NCBI GenBank assembly: GCA_002733215.1
Contig: NVUY01000002.1
Span: 2,264-66,263 of the forward strand
Direction: 5' to 3'
DNA from: Sulfurovum sp.
GTDB taxonomy: Bacteria; Campylobacterota; Campylobacteria; Campylobacterales; Sulfurovaceae
Length of the DNA stretch: 64,000 nucleotides
Shown here: piece after piece, positions 1 through 11,240 of the stretch
How positions within the stretch are numbered: position 1 is the first letter of the stretch
How the letters are laid out: each line of letters begins with the position of its first letter
Notes under the pieces: model-generated
Databases searched by the model: none
What the model was told of the DNA's origin: nothing
Seen by the model: only the letters and a program-made list of their open reading frames with translations
Program-made: the position numbers and the translations under genes

Positions 1-382
1 AAACATAAATTTTACCTAAAATATAGCGCGATACGATAATAAGCACTGCGATCCGTATTAAAGTAAAAAGCAGTGAAGTCCAAAACCCATCTGCTATTTT
101 ACCCCATAGTTCAACCACCAGTGCTTTGAGACTCATACCATCCATCAGGTACATCGTACCAAATGCAAGCATAGCGCCAAGCCCCAGTACTAAAAGGATT
201 TTAAGAAAAATAAAAAGGTAATGTTTCGCTTTGTCGATCTTGACTCTGTTTTTTTCATATGAAGCAGTCTTTTTCATCAAGCCAAAGGCAAAGACATAAT
301 GAAGTTTAAGCAGTATATATACCCCCACTACTCCCAAAAGGAGGAGTGCAAAAACGATAAGTTCGTCAAAGGGTATAGACAT
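1..382 (-). CDS. Partial membrane protein, runs off window edge (hydrophobic, possibly a mechanosensitive-channel-type N-terminus)
   Basis: Reverse-complement translation from ATG at 382 is open to the window edge: MSIPFDELIVFALLLLGVVGVYILLKLHYVFAFGLMKK... with several TM segments. Confidence 0.6.
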   Translation of the reverse strand, partial: MSIPFDELIVFALLLLGVVGVYILLKLHYVFAFGLMKKTASYEKNRVKIDKAKHYLFIFLKILLVLGLGAMLAFGTMYLMDGMSLKALVVELWGKIADGFWTSLLFTLIRIAVLIIVSRYILGKIYV

Positions 383-385
383 GAA

Positions 386-2248
386 TTACAATGCTTTAGT
401 TGCCAAAGAAGCGACACGGGATGCAAAGGCACCTTTGTCTTTAGGCTCCAATCCTTCTGAAAGTTTTGCAGAATCCAGAAGTATCCAGGAGATATCATCA
501 AACAGTGCTGTATCTTCCAGAGCATCCAATTTCTTGATCATTTCATGCTCAGGATTGATCTCCAGGATCAGCGGTGTTTCCGGCATCTCTTGTCCCATTT
601 GGGCAAACATCGCTGCCATGCCTGCCATAGGATCGGAAGCATCTTTCAGTACACATGACGGGCTTGAAGTAAGTCTTGTAGAAGTTTTGACTTCTTTCAC
701 CTCTTCGCCCAACACTTCTTTGATCTTGTCAGTAAGCGATTTAAACTCTTTAGAGATCTCTTCTTTCTCTTCTTCACTCTTGGAGTCCGGAGCTTCTATG
801 CTTGTGATGTCTTTAAGACTCCACTCTTTATAAACTCCTATCATAGGAGTTACAATGCTGTCTATCTCTTCATCATCCATGATAAGCACTTCTATGTTTG
901 CTTTTTTGTAGGCTTCAAGAAGCGGAGAATTTCTGAGGACTTTTTCATCATCTCCTATGAGATAGTAGATCTCTTTCTTCTCTGAATCACCACGGCTTGT
1001 ATAAGCTTCAAATGACACAAGACCTTCCTGTGTAGAAGATTTGTACTTCACAATGTCAAGCAGTGTCTCTTTGTTGGTCTGGTCTGTATAGATACCTTCT
1101 TTAACAACTTTATTGTACTGTGATGTAAAGGTCTCTGCTTCTTCAGCACCTAGTTTTTTAATGGCTCCCAGTATCTTTTTCACTGAATTTTGTTTAATAT
1201 TTGCCAAAATTCTGTTCTCTTGCAATAATTCACGAGAGATATTCAACGGCAGGTCTTCAGAATCGATGATACCTTTGACAAAACGTAAATACGGAGGCAA
1301 GAGCTCTTTATCATCATCTGTGATAAAGACACGTTTGACATAAAGCTTCACACCCGGTGTATAATCTGTTCTGTACATATCCATAGGTGCTATTTTAGGA
1401 ATGTAAAAAAGTGTCTTAAACTCTTGAGATCCTTCAACTCTGTTATGCAGGTAGGCAAGTGGTTCATCATCACCATGAGAGATCGTTTTATAAAATTCTA
1501 CATAGTCCTCTTTTTTAAGTTCAGACTTAGGGAGTGTCCAGAGTGCTGTTGCTGCATTGATCTGCTCTGATTTTTGAACTGTTTTTGTCTCTTTCTCATC
1601 ACCCTCTCCTGTTGTTTCCTCTTCAGAATAATTCAACATAATAGGGTACGCAATGTGGTTCGAATACTTTTTAACGATCTCTTGCGTTCTCCACTTATCC
1701 AGAAACTCTTTCTCATCTTCTTTGAGCTTAATGTAGATAACAGTCCCGTGCTCTTCTTTGGTCACAGGCTTCACTTCATACTCACCTGTTCCGTCCGTAG
1801 AGAACATATATGCCTGTTCTTCTCCGGCTTTTTTAGAGATCACATCCACATGATCTGCCACCATAAAGACAGAGTAGAACCCTACTCCAAATTGACCGAT
1901 CAGATGAGAGTCTTTTTTGGCATCTCCTGTAAGATTATCCATAAATGCTTTTGTGCCCGATTTTGCGATCGTACCAAGATGATCCATAAGATCTGCTTCA
2001 TTCATACCTATACCGTTATCACCTATGGTTAGAGAGTTATCTTCTTTATCCAGTTTAATAGATATCTTTCCAGACCATCCCTCTTCTTTAAACTTTTCAT
2101 CGGTAAGTGAAAGGTAGTTAAATTTATCAAGCGCATCACTTGAGTTAGAGACCAATTCTCTGATAAAAATTTCTTTATTGGAGTAAAGAGAGTGAGTCAT
2201 AAGCTTTAAGAGTTGTCCGATTTCTGTTTGAAACTGATGTTTTGCCAT
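386..2248 (-). CDS. htpG: Molecular chaperone HtpG (Hsp90)
   Basis: 620 aa; MAKHQFQTEIGQLLKLMTHSLYSNKEIFIRELVSNSSDALDK, GDNGIGM, GQFGVGFYSVFMVADHV motifs. Confidence 0.98.
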   Translation of the reverse strand: MAKHQFQTEIGQLLKLMTHSLYSNKEIFIRELVSNSSDALDKFNYLSLTDEKFKEEGWSGKISIKLDKEDNSLTIGDNGIGMNEADLMDHLGTIAKSGTKAFMDNLTGDAKKDSHLIGQFGVGFYSVFMVADHVDVISKKAGEEQAYMFSTDGTGEYEVKPVTKEEHGTVIYIKLKEDEKEFLDKWRTQEIVKKYSNHIAYPIMLNYSEEETTGEGDEKETKTVQKSEQINAATALWTLPKSELKKEDYVEFYKTISHGDDEPLAYLHNRVEGSQEFKTLFYIPKIAPMDMYRTDYTPGVKLYVKRVFITDDDKELLPPYLRFVKGIIDSEDLPLNISRELLQENRILANIKQNSVKKILGAIKKLGAEEAETFTSQYNKVVKEGIYTDQTNKETLLDIVKYKSSTQEGLVSFEAYTSRGDSEKKEIYYLIGDDEKVLRNSPLLEAYKKANIEVLIMDDEEIDSIVTPMIGVYKEWSLKDITSIEAPDSKSEEEKEEISKEFKSLTDKIKEVLGEEVKEVKTSTRLTSSPSCVLKDASDPMAGMAAMFAQMGQEMPETPLILEINPEHEMIKKLDALEDTALFDDISWILLDSAKLSEGLEPKDKGAFASRVASLATKAL

Positions 2249-2322
2249 TGTGTTTCTCCTGTATTGTAATTATTTTATGAGATTATAGTCTATTTTTCTT
2301 AATAGTGCAATGTTTCTCGAAA

Positions 2323-2351
2323 GATACTTTAGTCAAAGTGACTAAAGTATC
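2323..2351. repeat. Perfect 13-bp inverted repeat in the divergent htpG/histidine-phosphatase intergenic region
   Basis: GATACTTTAGTCA-aag-TGACTAAAGTATC. Confidence 0.85.
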
Positions 2352-2381
2352 TAAGATAATAAAAAATGCTATACTACAGTT

Positions 2382-2870
2382 ATGAAACATTTATATCTTA
2401 TCAGACATGCAAAATCAGACTGGAGCGACGGAAGCCAAAGCGACTTTGAAAGAGGACTGAACAAAAGAGGACAAAAAGCTATCTTGACGATGGCAGAAGT
2501 ACTCAAAGAGAAAAAGATCATACCCGATCTCATACTCTCTTCTTCTGCCAAAAGAGCCAGACTCACCGCTGAAGGTCTCGCCAAGAACATGGGCTACAGA
2601 GGGAAGATCAAAACCAGTGATGCCCTCTATATGGCAGAACCGGAAGAAGTAATTGCTATGATCAAAGAGATCAAAGACAAATATAATAGGGTATTTATCG
2701 TTGGACATAATCCAGAAACCACTGAATTAACAGAGTTCCTGATAGACGAGTACATCGAAAATGTACCGACCCTGGGTATCGTTGCATTAAATCTCTCTAT
2801 TGAACACTGGAATAAGATCAAAGCAGAAAATGCAACATTGGAGTTTTTCATCACTCCAAAGATGTTTTAA
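2382..2870 (+). CDS. SixA-type histidine phosphatase family protein
   Basis: MKHLYLIRHAKSDWSD (RHG/RHA motif) ... VGHNPETTEL. Confidence 0.9.
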   Translation: MKHLYLIRHAKSDWSDGSQSDFERGLNKRGQKAILTMAEVLKEKKIIPDLILSSSAKRARLTAEGLAKNMGYRGKIKTSDALYMAEPEEVIAMIKEIKDKYNRVFIVGHNPETTELTEFLIDEYIENVPTLGIVALNLSIEHWNKIKAENATLEFFITPKMF

Positions 2871-3193
2871 AGAGGCTCACAGCCCAGTTTTTGACGCTTA
2901 GCTTCAAGTTCTGCTCTTCTCTTGTTTCCGTCTTTAAGCATTCTTGTTTTATTGTTACTCTCTGTAATGCCCGGTGCTTCCATTGCCAGATCCGCTTCTG
3001 CTATGTGAAAAGCGCTGTTACGTTCAAGTATCGTAAGGAATTTATCTACCTTTATCAGTTTTCTATCCACGTTGATACACGCTTCCTCTTTATCTGCAGC
3101 ACTGAGCCCCGGAGCAGCCATTTGACCGGTACATCCGGTTAGAAGTACAACAAATACGAAAGAAGAGAAGCCAAAAAGTAGTGTTTGTTTCAT
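2867..3193 (-). CDS. Small predicted lipoprotein
   Basis: MKQTLLFGFSSFVFVVLLTGCTGQ lipobox (LTGC). Confidence 0.75.
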   Translation of the reverse strand: MKQTLLFGFSSFVFVVLLTGCTGQMAAPGLSAADKEEACINVDRKLIKVDKFLTILERNSAFHIAEADLAMEAPGITESNNKTRMLKDGNKRRAELEAKRQKLGCEPL

Positions 3194-3242
3194 GCAATGA
3201 TCCTTTTAAAAAATAGTATAGCAGAAGGAAGGGGAAAACCCC

Positions 3243-4541
3243 TTACCGTCCCACAGAAAAATCAAGTTGTGCGATCGAAATATAATGATCATAATAGGCA
3301 TTTACCAGCTCACCCAATGATCTGATATACCCCTGTTGTGCTTCCTGAAGTTCTATATAGTCTGCAAGATCATTCTCATATCGTTTAGTTGCCTGATGAA
3401 ACTTTTTTTTACTCGCTTTGGCGATACTCTCAGAAAGAGAAACTGCATCTTTTGTCCGCCGTACTCCCAAACTCGATTCGATCACCTGCCGCTTGATCTG
3501 AAGACGTACATCATCCATACGGGAAGCCGCTCTCATAGAAGAGATCTTTGCTTCCTGCACAGAAGCATCCGTCTGGTTTCCGGAAAAAAGATTCCATGTC
3601 ATATCCACACCGGCCTGCCATTGTCTCTTGGGTGTTGAGAAGCTGAAGTCCTTGTCTACATTTTGTGCTGTATAATCACCTCTGAGTGAAAGTGTAGGAA
3701 GGTATCCTCCCTTTTCACTTTCTACAATGAACTTTGAGCTTTCCACAAGATACTTGGAACTTTTTAACTCGTAACGATGCTCATAAGCAAAGCCTTCGAG
3801 TTGAGTAAATGAAGTATTTACCTTGGGAAGATGGCGAGAGACATTCGGAAGGTCCAGCTTCCTTTGGTAGAGTGTATAATTTCCATTATAAGGAACTACC
3901 CCCATAGTCTGCTCAAGGATCGCGCGTCTCAGTTTAAGTTCATATTCTGAGTTGTTCAGCTCAAGTTCTGCCTGTATCAAACGTACCTTGGCATCAGAAA
4001 CATCGATGATCGTCTTGATCCCGCTTTCATAATAACGCGTGGCACGCCTTAGTTGTCCCTCTTGCAGTTTTATATCTTTCTTATTAACCTGGATAATACT
4101 TTTTATTTTCAGTACATCATAATAACGCGCTTTCACAAAGAGGATCTTATTGGAGATAAATTGATTCATACTTGCTTCCAGGGCATTGGCTTCTTCATCT
4201 GCCGCAGAAATTCTGCCGCTGGTTTTTCCAAAGTCATAAAGGAGCTGTGAAGCAGAGAGATTACCAAGAAGTACTGTACCGTTTAAATTGTCCGAACCCT
4301 TAAAATCCATCCCCTGTCTTCCCGCAGCGGCACCAAGATCCAGGCGAGGGAGAGTATACCCTTCCTGGAATTTGGCACGCTCTATGGCTCCCTTGAAATC
4401 AAATCGGCTAATGTCAATATCCGGGCTGTTTTCAAGTGCAAGCTCTATGGCCTTGTCTATAGTCAAAGTTTTACTCATTGCAGGGACAAACAGCGTTGCG
4501 GTGAGCAGTCCTATCCCTATTCCTCGTATCAATTGTTTCAT
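3243..4541 (-). CDS. TolC-family outer membrane efflux protein
   Basis: 432 aa, signal peptide, LTIDKAIELALENSPDI and repeated coiled-coil halves; last gene of RND operon. Confidence 0.93.
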   Translation of the reverse strand: MKQLIRGIGIGLLTATLFVPAMSKTLTIDKAIELALENSPDIDISRFDFKGAIERAKFQEGYTLPRLDLGAAAGRQGMDFKGSDNLNGTVLLGNLSASQLLYDFGKTSGRISAADEEANALEASMNQFISNKILFVKARYYDVLKIKSIIQVNKKDIKLQEGQLRRATRYYESGIKTIIDVSDAKVRLIQAELELNNSEYELKLRRAILEQTMGVVPYNGNYTLYQRKLDLPNVSRHLPKVNTSFTQLEGFAYEHRYELKSSKYLVESSKFIVESEKGGYLPTLSLRGDYTAQNVDKDFSFSTPKRQWQAGVDMTWNLFSGNQTDASVQEAKISSMRAASRMDDVRLQIKRQVIESSLGVRRTKDAVSLSESIAKASKKKFHQATKRYENDLADYIELQEAQQGYIRSLGELVNAYYDHYISIAQLDFSVGR

Positions 4542-7500
4542 TTAAACCATCTCCCGTTTTGCTATTTCATCTTCGACAGAGACAAATTTCTCACGCATCG
4601 TTTCAAGCAGTACATAAAGTACCGGTACCAAAAGTGTAGAGACCAAGGTCGCAGCCAGCATTCCGCCGAGCAACCCCACTCCGATCGATTTTTGTGTGAC
4701 GGCACCCGCACCGCTTGCAAGAGCAAGCGGTATGACACCAAAGACAAAAGAGAGGATCGTCATCATGATGGCACGGAAACGCAGTCTTCCTGCCTGTATA
4801 GCTGAGTCAACAATGCTCTTACCCGATTCACGCTGTTCTTTGGCAAATTCTACAATCAAAATAGCATTTTTGGAGGCCAGTGCTATTAAGAGCACCAGCC
4901 CAACCTGCGCATAGACATTGAGAGGAAGTCCGGCCATTTTGAGCGCCCCAATGGCACCGATCATCACAATAGGCACTGAGAGCAAAATCATCAGTGGCAA
5001 GATCCATGACTCATACTGTGCAGAGAGCACCAGGAAAACCACTAATGCCACAAAGAAAAAGACCAGGATCTGTCCATTGCCCGCAACTTTCTCCTGATAA
5101 GACATACCCGACCATTCAAACCCGTAACCATTAGGGAGTATCTCTTCAGCGATCTCTTCCATCGCTGCCATGGCTTCACCGGAACTACGTCCTTCGGCCG
5201 GAGCACCATTGATCTGAATAGAGCGGTAGAGGTTGTAGTGGGAGATATTTTGCGGTCCCATCTGCTCCTTGATCTCGATAAGTGCCGTCATCGGAACCAT
5301 CTTGCCCAGTTTGCTTTTAACATAGAGTTTAGAGATATCACTTTTATCAGATCTATACGCCTTGTCTGCTTGAATATACACTTTAAATACTTTACCGAAT
5401 TTGACAAAATCATTGATATACAAAGAGCCCAGATAAGTCTGCATCGTCCCAAATAGCGTAGCAACATCAACCCCAAGGGCATTGGCTTTTTTACGGTCAA
5501 TTTTGATCTCATACATGGGGTAAGAGGGATTATAGGTAGTAAATGCATTTGCGATACGCGGATCCTCATTCGCCTTTTTAATGATCTGCTCGGCATAGTG
5601 CATAAAGGTATCCATATCGCCTGAGAGATAATCCTGCAACCTGAAGTCAAAACCGCCCACTGACCCGAGTCCACTGATCCCCGGCATATTGAAGGCAGCA
5701 ACGTTGGCATCTGCTATGTGTGCTGTTTTGATAAAAGTTTGTTTGATGATACTCTCAACATCCAGACCCGGTGCTGTTCTGTCATCCCAGTGATCCAACG
5801 TAACGAACATCGCACCGGCACTTCCATCAAGTGAGGAAGTGATAATATTAAAGCCATCAATGGCAATAACATCACTCACACCTGGAATGTCGGCAACGAT
5901 CTTTTCAACCTCTTTACGCACATCCACGGTACGTTCAACAGAACTTCCCGGTTTAAGGTTGATAGCGACCATGTATACCCCTTTATCTTCAGAAGGTACA
6001 AACCCTGTCGGGGTTGTAATGAACATAAAATAGAGGACAGCAAGCAAAGCAAAAAAGAGTGCCAGTACCGCATAACGAAGTTTGATAAGCAAAGTGATAA
6101 AAGAGGTATATTTGTCAGTCAGCCAACTAAACCCTCTTTCAAAAAGTTCAAACCCTACAAACTTCTTTTCATCAGGGCCTCTCCGTTTGATAATGATCGC
6201 AGCGATGGCAGGTGAGAGAGTCAAGGCATTGAGAGAAGAGACCAGAACAGCAAATGAGATCGTCAAAGCAAACTGCTGATAGAGTGCACCGGTGATCCCC
6301 GGTACCATAGATACAGGAACAAAGACAGCCACCAGAACCAGTGTCGTCGAGATGATCGGACCTATCAGTTCGATCATCGATTTTTTAACGACTTGAGGCA
6401 TGGTCAGTTCAGGCTCCTTAGTCATAATCACTTCGACATTTTCCACTACCAGTATCACGTCATCAACGACGATACCGATCGCCAGTATCAGTCCGAAAAG
6501 GGTGAGAAAGTTGATAGAAAAGCCGGGTGCGACATACATTGCGACAAAGGCACCGATAAGTGAAACTGGAATGGCAACTGCTGCGATGACCGTAGGACGC
6601 CAGGACTGTAGGAAGATGTAGATAATGACAATAACCAGTAAAATCGCTATAAAAAGATTGCTGACAACATTGTCGATAGCTACATTAACATATTTCGTGG
6701 TGTCGTAAGGAATAGAATAACTGATTCCATCAGGAAAACGGCTTTCAACTTTTTCCATCACTTTTCCTACGGCTGCCCTGATATCCAGAGCATTAGAGCC
6801 TGCAAGTTGATAAATACCGACCAGCCCTGTTGGTTTTCCATTTAAGATCGCATTCCAGTCATACTTCTCAGCTCCCAACTCAATACGTGATACGTCACGC
6901 AGATAGACAAGAGAACCATCCTCCTTGTATTTTATCACGATCTCTTCAAATTCATGGACCTGAGTCAAACGCCCTTCAGCTGTCAGTGTATACTCTGTCT
7001 GTTGATCACGATAGGTAGGTGAAGATCCGATTTTTCCCACTGCGGCCTGTTTGTTCTGTGACTGGATCGCAGAGACAATATCATCCGGAGTTAAATCCAG
7101 AGCCCTGACCTTGTCTGGATCAAGCCAGATACGCATGGAGTACTTCTTCTCACCCATATTTTCCGCTTTACCCACACCTGGGATTCGCTTAAGTTCATCG
7201 AGGACATTGATGTTAATATAGTTAGACAAAAAAGCATCATCATAACGTTCATCCCCATTGACCGTGACCATACAGACGGCAGAAGGACTCTGCTTGTCAA
7301 CGATCACTCCTGTCTGTTTGACTTCGAAAGGCAGTGACGGTGTCGCCATCGAAACCTTGTTTTGGACATCAACGGCGGCGATATCGAGATTATACCCCGG
7401 TTCAAAATAGACGGTCACTTTGGACTGTCCGGCAGAATTACTTGCTGATTCAGTATAGATAGAACCTTGCACACCATTGATCTTATCTTCCAGCGGACGG

Positions 7501-7700
7501 GTTACCGAATCTTCAACAGCATAGGCGTTAGCTCCCTGATAGTTTGCTGTCACTACAACCGTCGGGGGTACAACATCCGGAAATTCCTGAATAGGCAATA
7601 CTGACAGGGAAACAAGTCCTCCGACAATGAACATCAATGAAATAACCATCGCAAGGATGGGGCGTTTGATAAAGGTTAGAGAAAACATCTTATTTGTCAC
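4542..7700 (-). CDS. RND efflux transporter, AcrB/HAE1 type
   Basis: 1052 aa; [56 protein letters not shown]. Confidence 0.97.
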   Translation of the reverse strand: MTNKMFSLTFIKRPILAMVISLMFIVGGLVSLSVLPIQEFPDVVPPTVVVTANYQGANAYAVEDSVTRPLEDKINGVQGSIYTESASNSAGQSKVTVYFEPGYNLDIAAVDVQNKVSMATPSLPFEVKQTGVIVDKQSPSAVCMVTVNGDERYDDAFLSNYININVLDELKRIPGVGKAENMGEKKYSMRIWLDPDKVRALDLTPDDIVSAIQSQNKQAAVGKIGSSPTYRDQQTEYTLTAEGRLTQVHEFEEIVIKYKEDGSLVYLRDVSRIELGAEKYDWNAILNGKPTGLVGIYQLAGSNALDIRAAVGKVMEKVESRFPDGISYSIPYDTTKYVNVAIDNVVSNLFIAILLVIVIIYIFLQSWRPTVIAAVAIPVSLIGAFVAMYVAPGFSINFLTLFGLILAIGIVVDDVILVVENVEVIMTKEPELTMPQVVKKSMIELIGPIISTTLVLVAVFVPVSMVPGITGALYQQFALTISFAVLVSSLNALTLSPAIAAIIIKRRGPDEKKFVGFELFERGFSWLTDKYTSFITLLIKLRYAVLALFFALLAVLYFMFITTPTGFVPSEDKGVYMVAINLKPGSSVERTVDVRKEVEKIVADIPGVSDVIAIDGFNIITSSLDGSAGAMFVTLDHWDDRTAPGLDVESIIKQTFIKTAHIADANVAAFNMPGISGLGSVGGFDFRLQDYLSGDMDTFMHYAEQIIKKANEDPRIANAFTTYNPSYPMYEIKIDRKKANALGVDVATLFGTMQTYLGSLYINDFVKFGKVFKVYIQADKAYRSDKSDISKLYVKSKLGKMVPMTALIEIKEQMGPQNISHYNLYRSIQINGAPAEGRSSGEAMAAMEEIAEEILPNGYGFEWSGMSYQEKVAGNGQILVFFFVALVVFLVLSAQYESWILPLMILLSVPIVMIGAIGALKMAGLPLNVYAQVGLVLLIALASKNAILIVEFAKEQRESGKSIVDSAIQAGRLRFRAIMMTILSFVFGVIPLALASGAGAVTQKSIGVGLLGGMLAATLVSTLLVPVLYVLLETMREKFVSVEDEIAKREMV

Positions 7701-8952
7701 CCTTCTTTTCAGTCGCTTTTTTTATTGTTTCATCTTTTGGTATTTTGTCTTTGCTGGGTTTTTCAACAACCGCTTCAGGTACAAGATCATTCTTTTTTAG
7801 GATCGCCATGGCACCTTTAGTCTCAGTCATGTCCTTAGGTGCCAGGAGACGACCTGCTTTTACTTTTAACAAACCGGAGATCACCACTCTGTCACCATCA
7901 TTCAATCCACTGCTGATATTGGTATAGAGTCGTGATGACATACCGATCTCGACAGAAGTTCGTTTTGCTGTGTTGTTTGCATCAACAGTGTAGACAAACT
8001 TGCCTAACTGATCTTCAAGAACCGCCTGTGGCGGCACCATGGTGAACTTGTACTTATCTGTGACAAAAACATTGATATAGACAAAAGTTCCAGGATACAC
8101 AGTTTTATCTTTATTATCCATCGTAGCACGCATCGAGACAGTCGATGTCAGCGGATCCACGATATTATTGGTGAAGTCCACAAAGCCATCAAGACGTTTG
8201 CGCTTGAAGATATCTTCTCCCTGTCCCCTAACTTCGATGAAAGCAGGCAGATCTTCACGGGAGCGGAATTTGTAGATCTTTTGCGTATCACTCTCGGAGG
8301 GAGAGAAATAGACATAAACCTTATCTGTCTGGACGATCGTTACCAAAAGGGTTGATTCACCGTAACCGACTAGATTGCCCACATCCACAAGACGGGCACT
8401 GGCTTGACCGGATATGGGTGCGGTGATGAGTGTATAGCTCAACTCCAGCTCCGCATTTCTGATCGCTGCTTCATCGGCTGCGATCGCTGCGATGAAGGCA
8501 TCACGTTGTGCTTCATACTGTTCCAGTTTAGAACGCGCGGCAAGCCCTTCTTTGACAAGAGGCTGATAGCGTTTGACATCCGCTTTTGCCAAAGCAAGCG
8601 CTGCCTGATCTTTCTCTTTTCTGGATCTTGCAGCATCAAGATTGCTTTGATACTGGGCTTGCTCGATAAGGAAAAGTTTGTCCCCCTCTTTGACATAAGC
8701 ACCATCTTCAAAATATCTCTTCTCCAGCCGACCCGAAACACGTGCCCGGATCTCCTGGTCACTGATAGCTTTTGTCATACCGGTATATTGCCTCCAAATA
8801 GGATAGGTCTTTTTCTGAACAGTGACTGTTTCAACATTTAAAGGTGGAGGAGCTTTGGGTGATTGTGCCTTTTTCTCTTCACCACAACCCGATAGGAGAA
8901 GTAGAGAAGCAGAGAGAATTATAGAATATATCTGTTTATGTGAAATTGTCAT
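7690..8952 (-). CDS. RND efflux periplasmic adaptor (MFP), AcrA type
   Basis: 420 aa lipoprotein; [43 protein letters not shown]. Confidence 0.95.
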   Translation of the reverse strand: MTISHKQIYSIILSASLLLLSGCGEEKKAQSPKAPPPLNVETVTVQKKTYPIWRQYTGMTKAISDQEIRARVSGRLEKRYFEDGAYVKEGDKLFLIEQAQYQSNLDAARSRKEKDQAALALAKADVKRYQPLVKEGLAARSKLEQYEAQRDAFIAAIAADEAAIRNAELELSYTLITAPISGQASARLVDVGNLVGYGESTLLVTIVQTDKVYVYFSPSESDTQKIYKFRSREDLPAFIEVRGQGEDIFKRKRLDGFVDFTNNIVDPLTSTVSMRATMDNKDKTVYPGTFVYINVFVTDKYKFTMVPPQAVLEDQLGKFVYTVDANNTAKRTSVEIGMSSRLYTNISSGLNDGDRVVISGLLKVKAGRLLAPKDMTETKGAMAILKKNDLVPEAVVEKPSKDKIPKDETIKKATEKKGDK

Positions 8953-9015
8953 GTGAATGATACCTTATCCTTTTATTATAGAATCCTAGTTTATCTAAAA
9001 TATACTTCTTTCTTT

Positions 9016-9023
9016 CCCCCCCC
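9016..9023. repeat. C8 homopolymer (G8 on the coding strand of the RND operon leader)
   Basis: tttccccccccaacg, about 65-70 bp upstream of the adaptor ATG at 8952. Confidence 0.9.
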
Positions 9024-9055
9024 AACGCTATTAAGTTAAGCGTTTTTTTGCATAA

Positions 9056-9104
9056 GGAGTAGGGACTTTAGTCCCGTTATTATGGGGACTAAAGTCCCTA
9101 CTCC
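9056..9104. repeat. Perfect 20-bp inverted repeat
   Basis: GGAGTAGGGACTTTAGTCCC-9 nt-GGGACTAAAGTCCCTACTCC. Confidence 0.95.
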
Positions 9105-9125
9105 AAGAAAAAATATTTCCTTAAC

Positions 9126-10241
9126 TTAAAAATCAAATCCAAAGAACAGTTTTGTTGTTGTTTTGTTATTTCCTACTTCGGGGTCAGGATTACTGTCATT
9201 TATGAAATCATATGCCAAGTTAACAGATAAAAAATCAAAGAGTGGTACAGTAAAGGTCAAATTTGATCTAAATATCCAATCTTCACCCATATTTTCAAGA
9301 CTTGGATAATAATACATAAATCCATCAATGATCAAGGTATTAATATAAGCAACATCATCAAACTGATATTTCCCTACCAAATTAAGTGCCGCTACAGTAA
9401 AATCTTTATCTGGATAAATGTCATCTGTATAATTAGTTGTAGCATATCCTAAACCAATAGAAGGCTCCAACCAGGCAGTATCAGCAAACATAAATTTATA
9501 ACCATAGCCTACTGAAGGGACATAGCGATTTTGAATATGTCTGGGACGATCATAATCGGCTGCTAATGTCGCAAAATAAAATTGATTGTTTTTAAAATAA
9601 TTTCGATAACTTAAAATACCTACAAGCTCATCTTTATTGACTGATCTTGGGTCATCGTCTACTTTCGTTGTATCATATTCATAATCTACATAAAGTTTGA
9701 TCTCATGTTCTGCTTGTTTATTCCGTAAATTGAACCGTACATCTATTTCCCTCTTCTCACTGTTTCCATCCTGTAACTCAAAACCTATATTAATATCCCC
9801 TTTGGTATAAGGGAATTTATTTCGTACTCTGTTTTCAAAAGAGTCATCATCACTCACCGCCAACACAAAATTGTCTATATCAGATATTTTAACAGTCCTC
9901 TCTTTGTCTCCCTCCATGATCTTGAGATATTTATTATCTTCTATCCCTACAACGCGCCCCTCAATATCCATACGTTTAAATGAAATGTGATAATTATATT
10001 TCGTATGAATAGAGGAGATGTCTTTATAAGCGATATGATTTATCCCTTCGCTATAAAGTAGTTTAAATGAGAGTCTCTTTGGACCGAGGTTCGTGACACG
10101 TCCATGCAACACCATTCCATGCACTACGATCGTGTCTTTGATCTCTTCTTCCTCAGATAGATTTTCAACGGTGCCTCCACTATATAAAAAAATCGTAAAA
10201 AAAATAAATAACGCCATAAATCTATTGATATTCAAAACCAT
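9126..10241 (-). CDS. DUF481-like outer membrane protein
   Basis: 371 aa; signal peptide and C-terminal beta-rich region (NLAYDFINDSNPDPEVGNNKTTTKLFFGFDF). Confidence 0.7.
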   Translation of the reverse strand: MVLNINRFMALFIFFTIFLYSGGTVENLSEEEEIKDTIVVHGMVLHGRVTNLGPKRLSFKLLYSEGINHIAYKDISSIHTKYNYHISFKRMDIEGRVVGIEDNKYLKIMEGDKERTVKISDIDNFVLAVSDDDSFENRVRNKFPYTKGDINIGFELQDGNSEKREIDVRFNLRNKQAEHEIKLYVDYEYDTTKVDDDPRSVNKDELVGILSYRNYFKNNQFYFATLAADYDRPRHIQNRYVPSVGYGYKFMFADTAWLEPSIGLGYATTNYTDDIYPDKDFTVAALNLVGKYQFDDVAYINTLIIDGFMYYYPSLENMGEDWIFRSNLTFTVPLFDFLSVNLAYDFINDSNPDPEVGNNKTTTKLFFGFDF

Positions 10242-10336
10242 ATCTCACCCTTCTCCCACTGTCATTCATGTAAAATATCTGAATTATAGCACTTTTTTTC
10301 ATGCTTATTACCCCACTAAGCAGACTCTCTCAATAC

Positions 10337-10942
10337 TTACAAACGATATTCCAGCTTATCTATCTCTATTTTTTCATTGCTAAAAGGTTCAACAATGACA
10401 TCTATCTCTTCAAGTGTATAGTGCAAAGGGAATCCTACCCTTGAGTTTTTTGCTGTACTCTCCAGTATATAATACTTCTTCCCATTGATCCAAAGCCCTT
10501 TTCTCTTGGCTAACTGTATATCATCTATAGCTGCTATAACAAATATATGTTTGGGTACCAATACAAAATAGGCTTCTTTTTCTAAAGCATGCAGCATGGA
10601 AATGAGCAAATTACTTTTATCATCGCAGTCACCAAAATTTTGCTGGATCGTTTTTTGAGGGGAATATCTCTGAAAGGTTTTTGTTTCATAAGGTATATTT
10701 GTTGCAAAGTCCAGCAATGCCTGAACCTCACACAACTCACTTTTACAGTCTGCTGTCAGTGCATGTGCTTTACGCTGTATCTCTTCTGAGGTCGTGACAT
10801 AAGAAGTGTAGATACCGTCAGAGGTACCTACCTGGGTTCTATCTACGATCCCTATGGCTTTGATCGTGCCATACATAAAGGTCACAAAAGCAATAGCCAT
10901 AATGACAAGAGAGAGATTTTTTGATCTTTCACTTTTTATCAT
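10337..10942 (-). CDS. Membrane-anchored transglutaminase-like protein
   Basis: CEVQALLDFATNIPYETKTF...NFGDCDDKSNLLISMLHALEKEAYFVLVPKHIFVIAAI (Cys/His transglutaminase-like motifs). Confidence 0.65.
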   Translation of the reverse strand: MIKSERSKNLSLVIMAIAFVTFMYGTIKAIGIVDRTQVGTSDGIYTSYVTTSEEIQRKAHALTADCKSELCEVQALLDFATNIPYETKTFQRYSPQKTIQQNFGDCDDKSNLLISMLHALEKEAYFVLVPKHIFVIAAIDDIQLAKRKGLWINGKKYYILESTAKNSRVGFPLHYTLEEIDVIVEPFSNEKIEIDKLEYRL

Positions 10943-10952
10943 TCAGGGTACT

Positions 10953-11234
10953 TTATTTTAAACGTTGCTTCGTTACCTCATCGGGTTCCACTTCGCATAA
11001 AAAGGTATCCTGTCCACAATGACGACAAGTACTTCTCATGCTAAATATATACCAGCCGTTTTTGTCTTTGAGTATGGGTTCAGAACATTTAGGACAGCGA
11101 ATACGACTCCAGATAATGGAAAATATCATCACCGGTAAAACATAGAACAAGTTACCTGAAAAAATAGAAATGATAACTAGTCCCCCTACGATAATAGAAA
11201 GAAAAAGATATTTTAAATACGATGAAAAACACAT
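10953..11234 (-). CDS. Small membrane protein with zinc-ribbon-like CxxC pairs
   Basis: CPKCSEPIL...CRHCGQDT. Confidence 0.6.
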   Translation of the reverse strand: MCFSSYLKYLFLSIIVGGLVIISIFSGNLFYVLPVMIFSIIWSRIRCPKCSEPILKDKNGWYIFSMRSTCRHCGQDTFLCEVEPDEVTKQRLK

Positions 11235-11240
11235 ACTGCC

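Noticed and set aside
381-2032. ORFs antisense to htpG (381-833, 1113-1343, 1574-2032)
   Set aside because: Lie opposite a clear htpG, low-complexity translations, no recognisable family.
9033-9050. AACGCT...AGCGTT followed by T7 as a Rho-independent terminator
   Set aside because: The T-tract is on the + strand but both flanking genes are on the - strand, so no transcript would use it as read.
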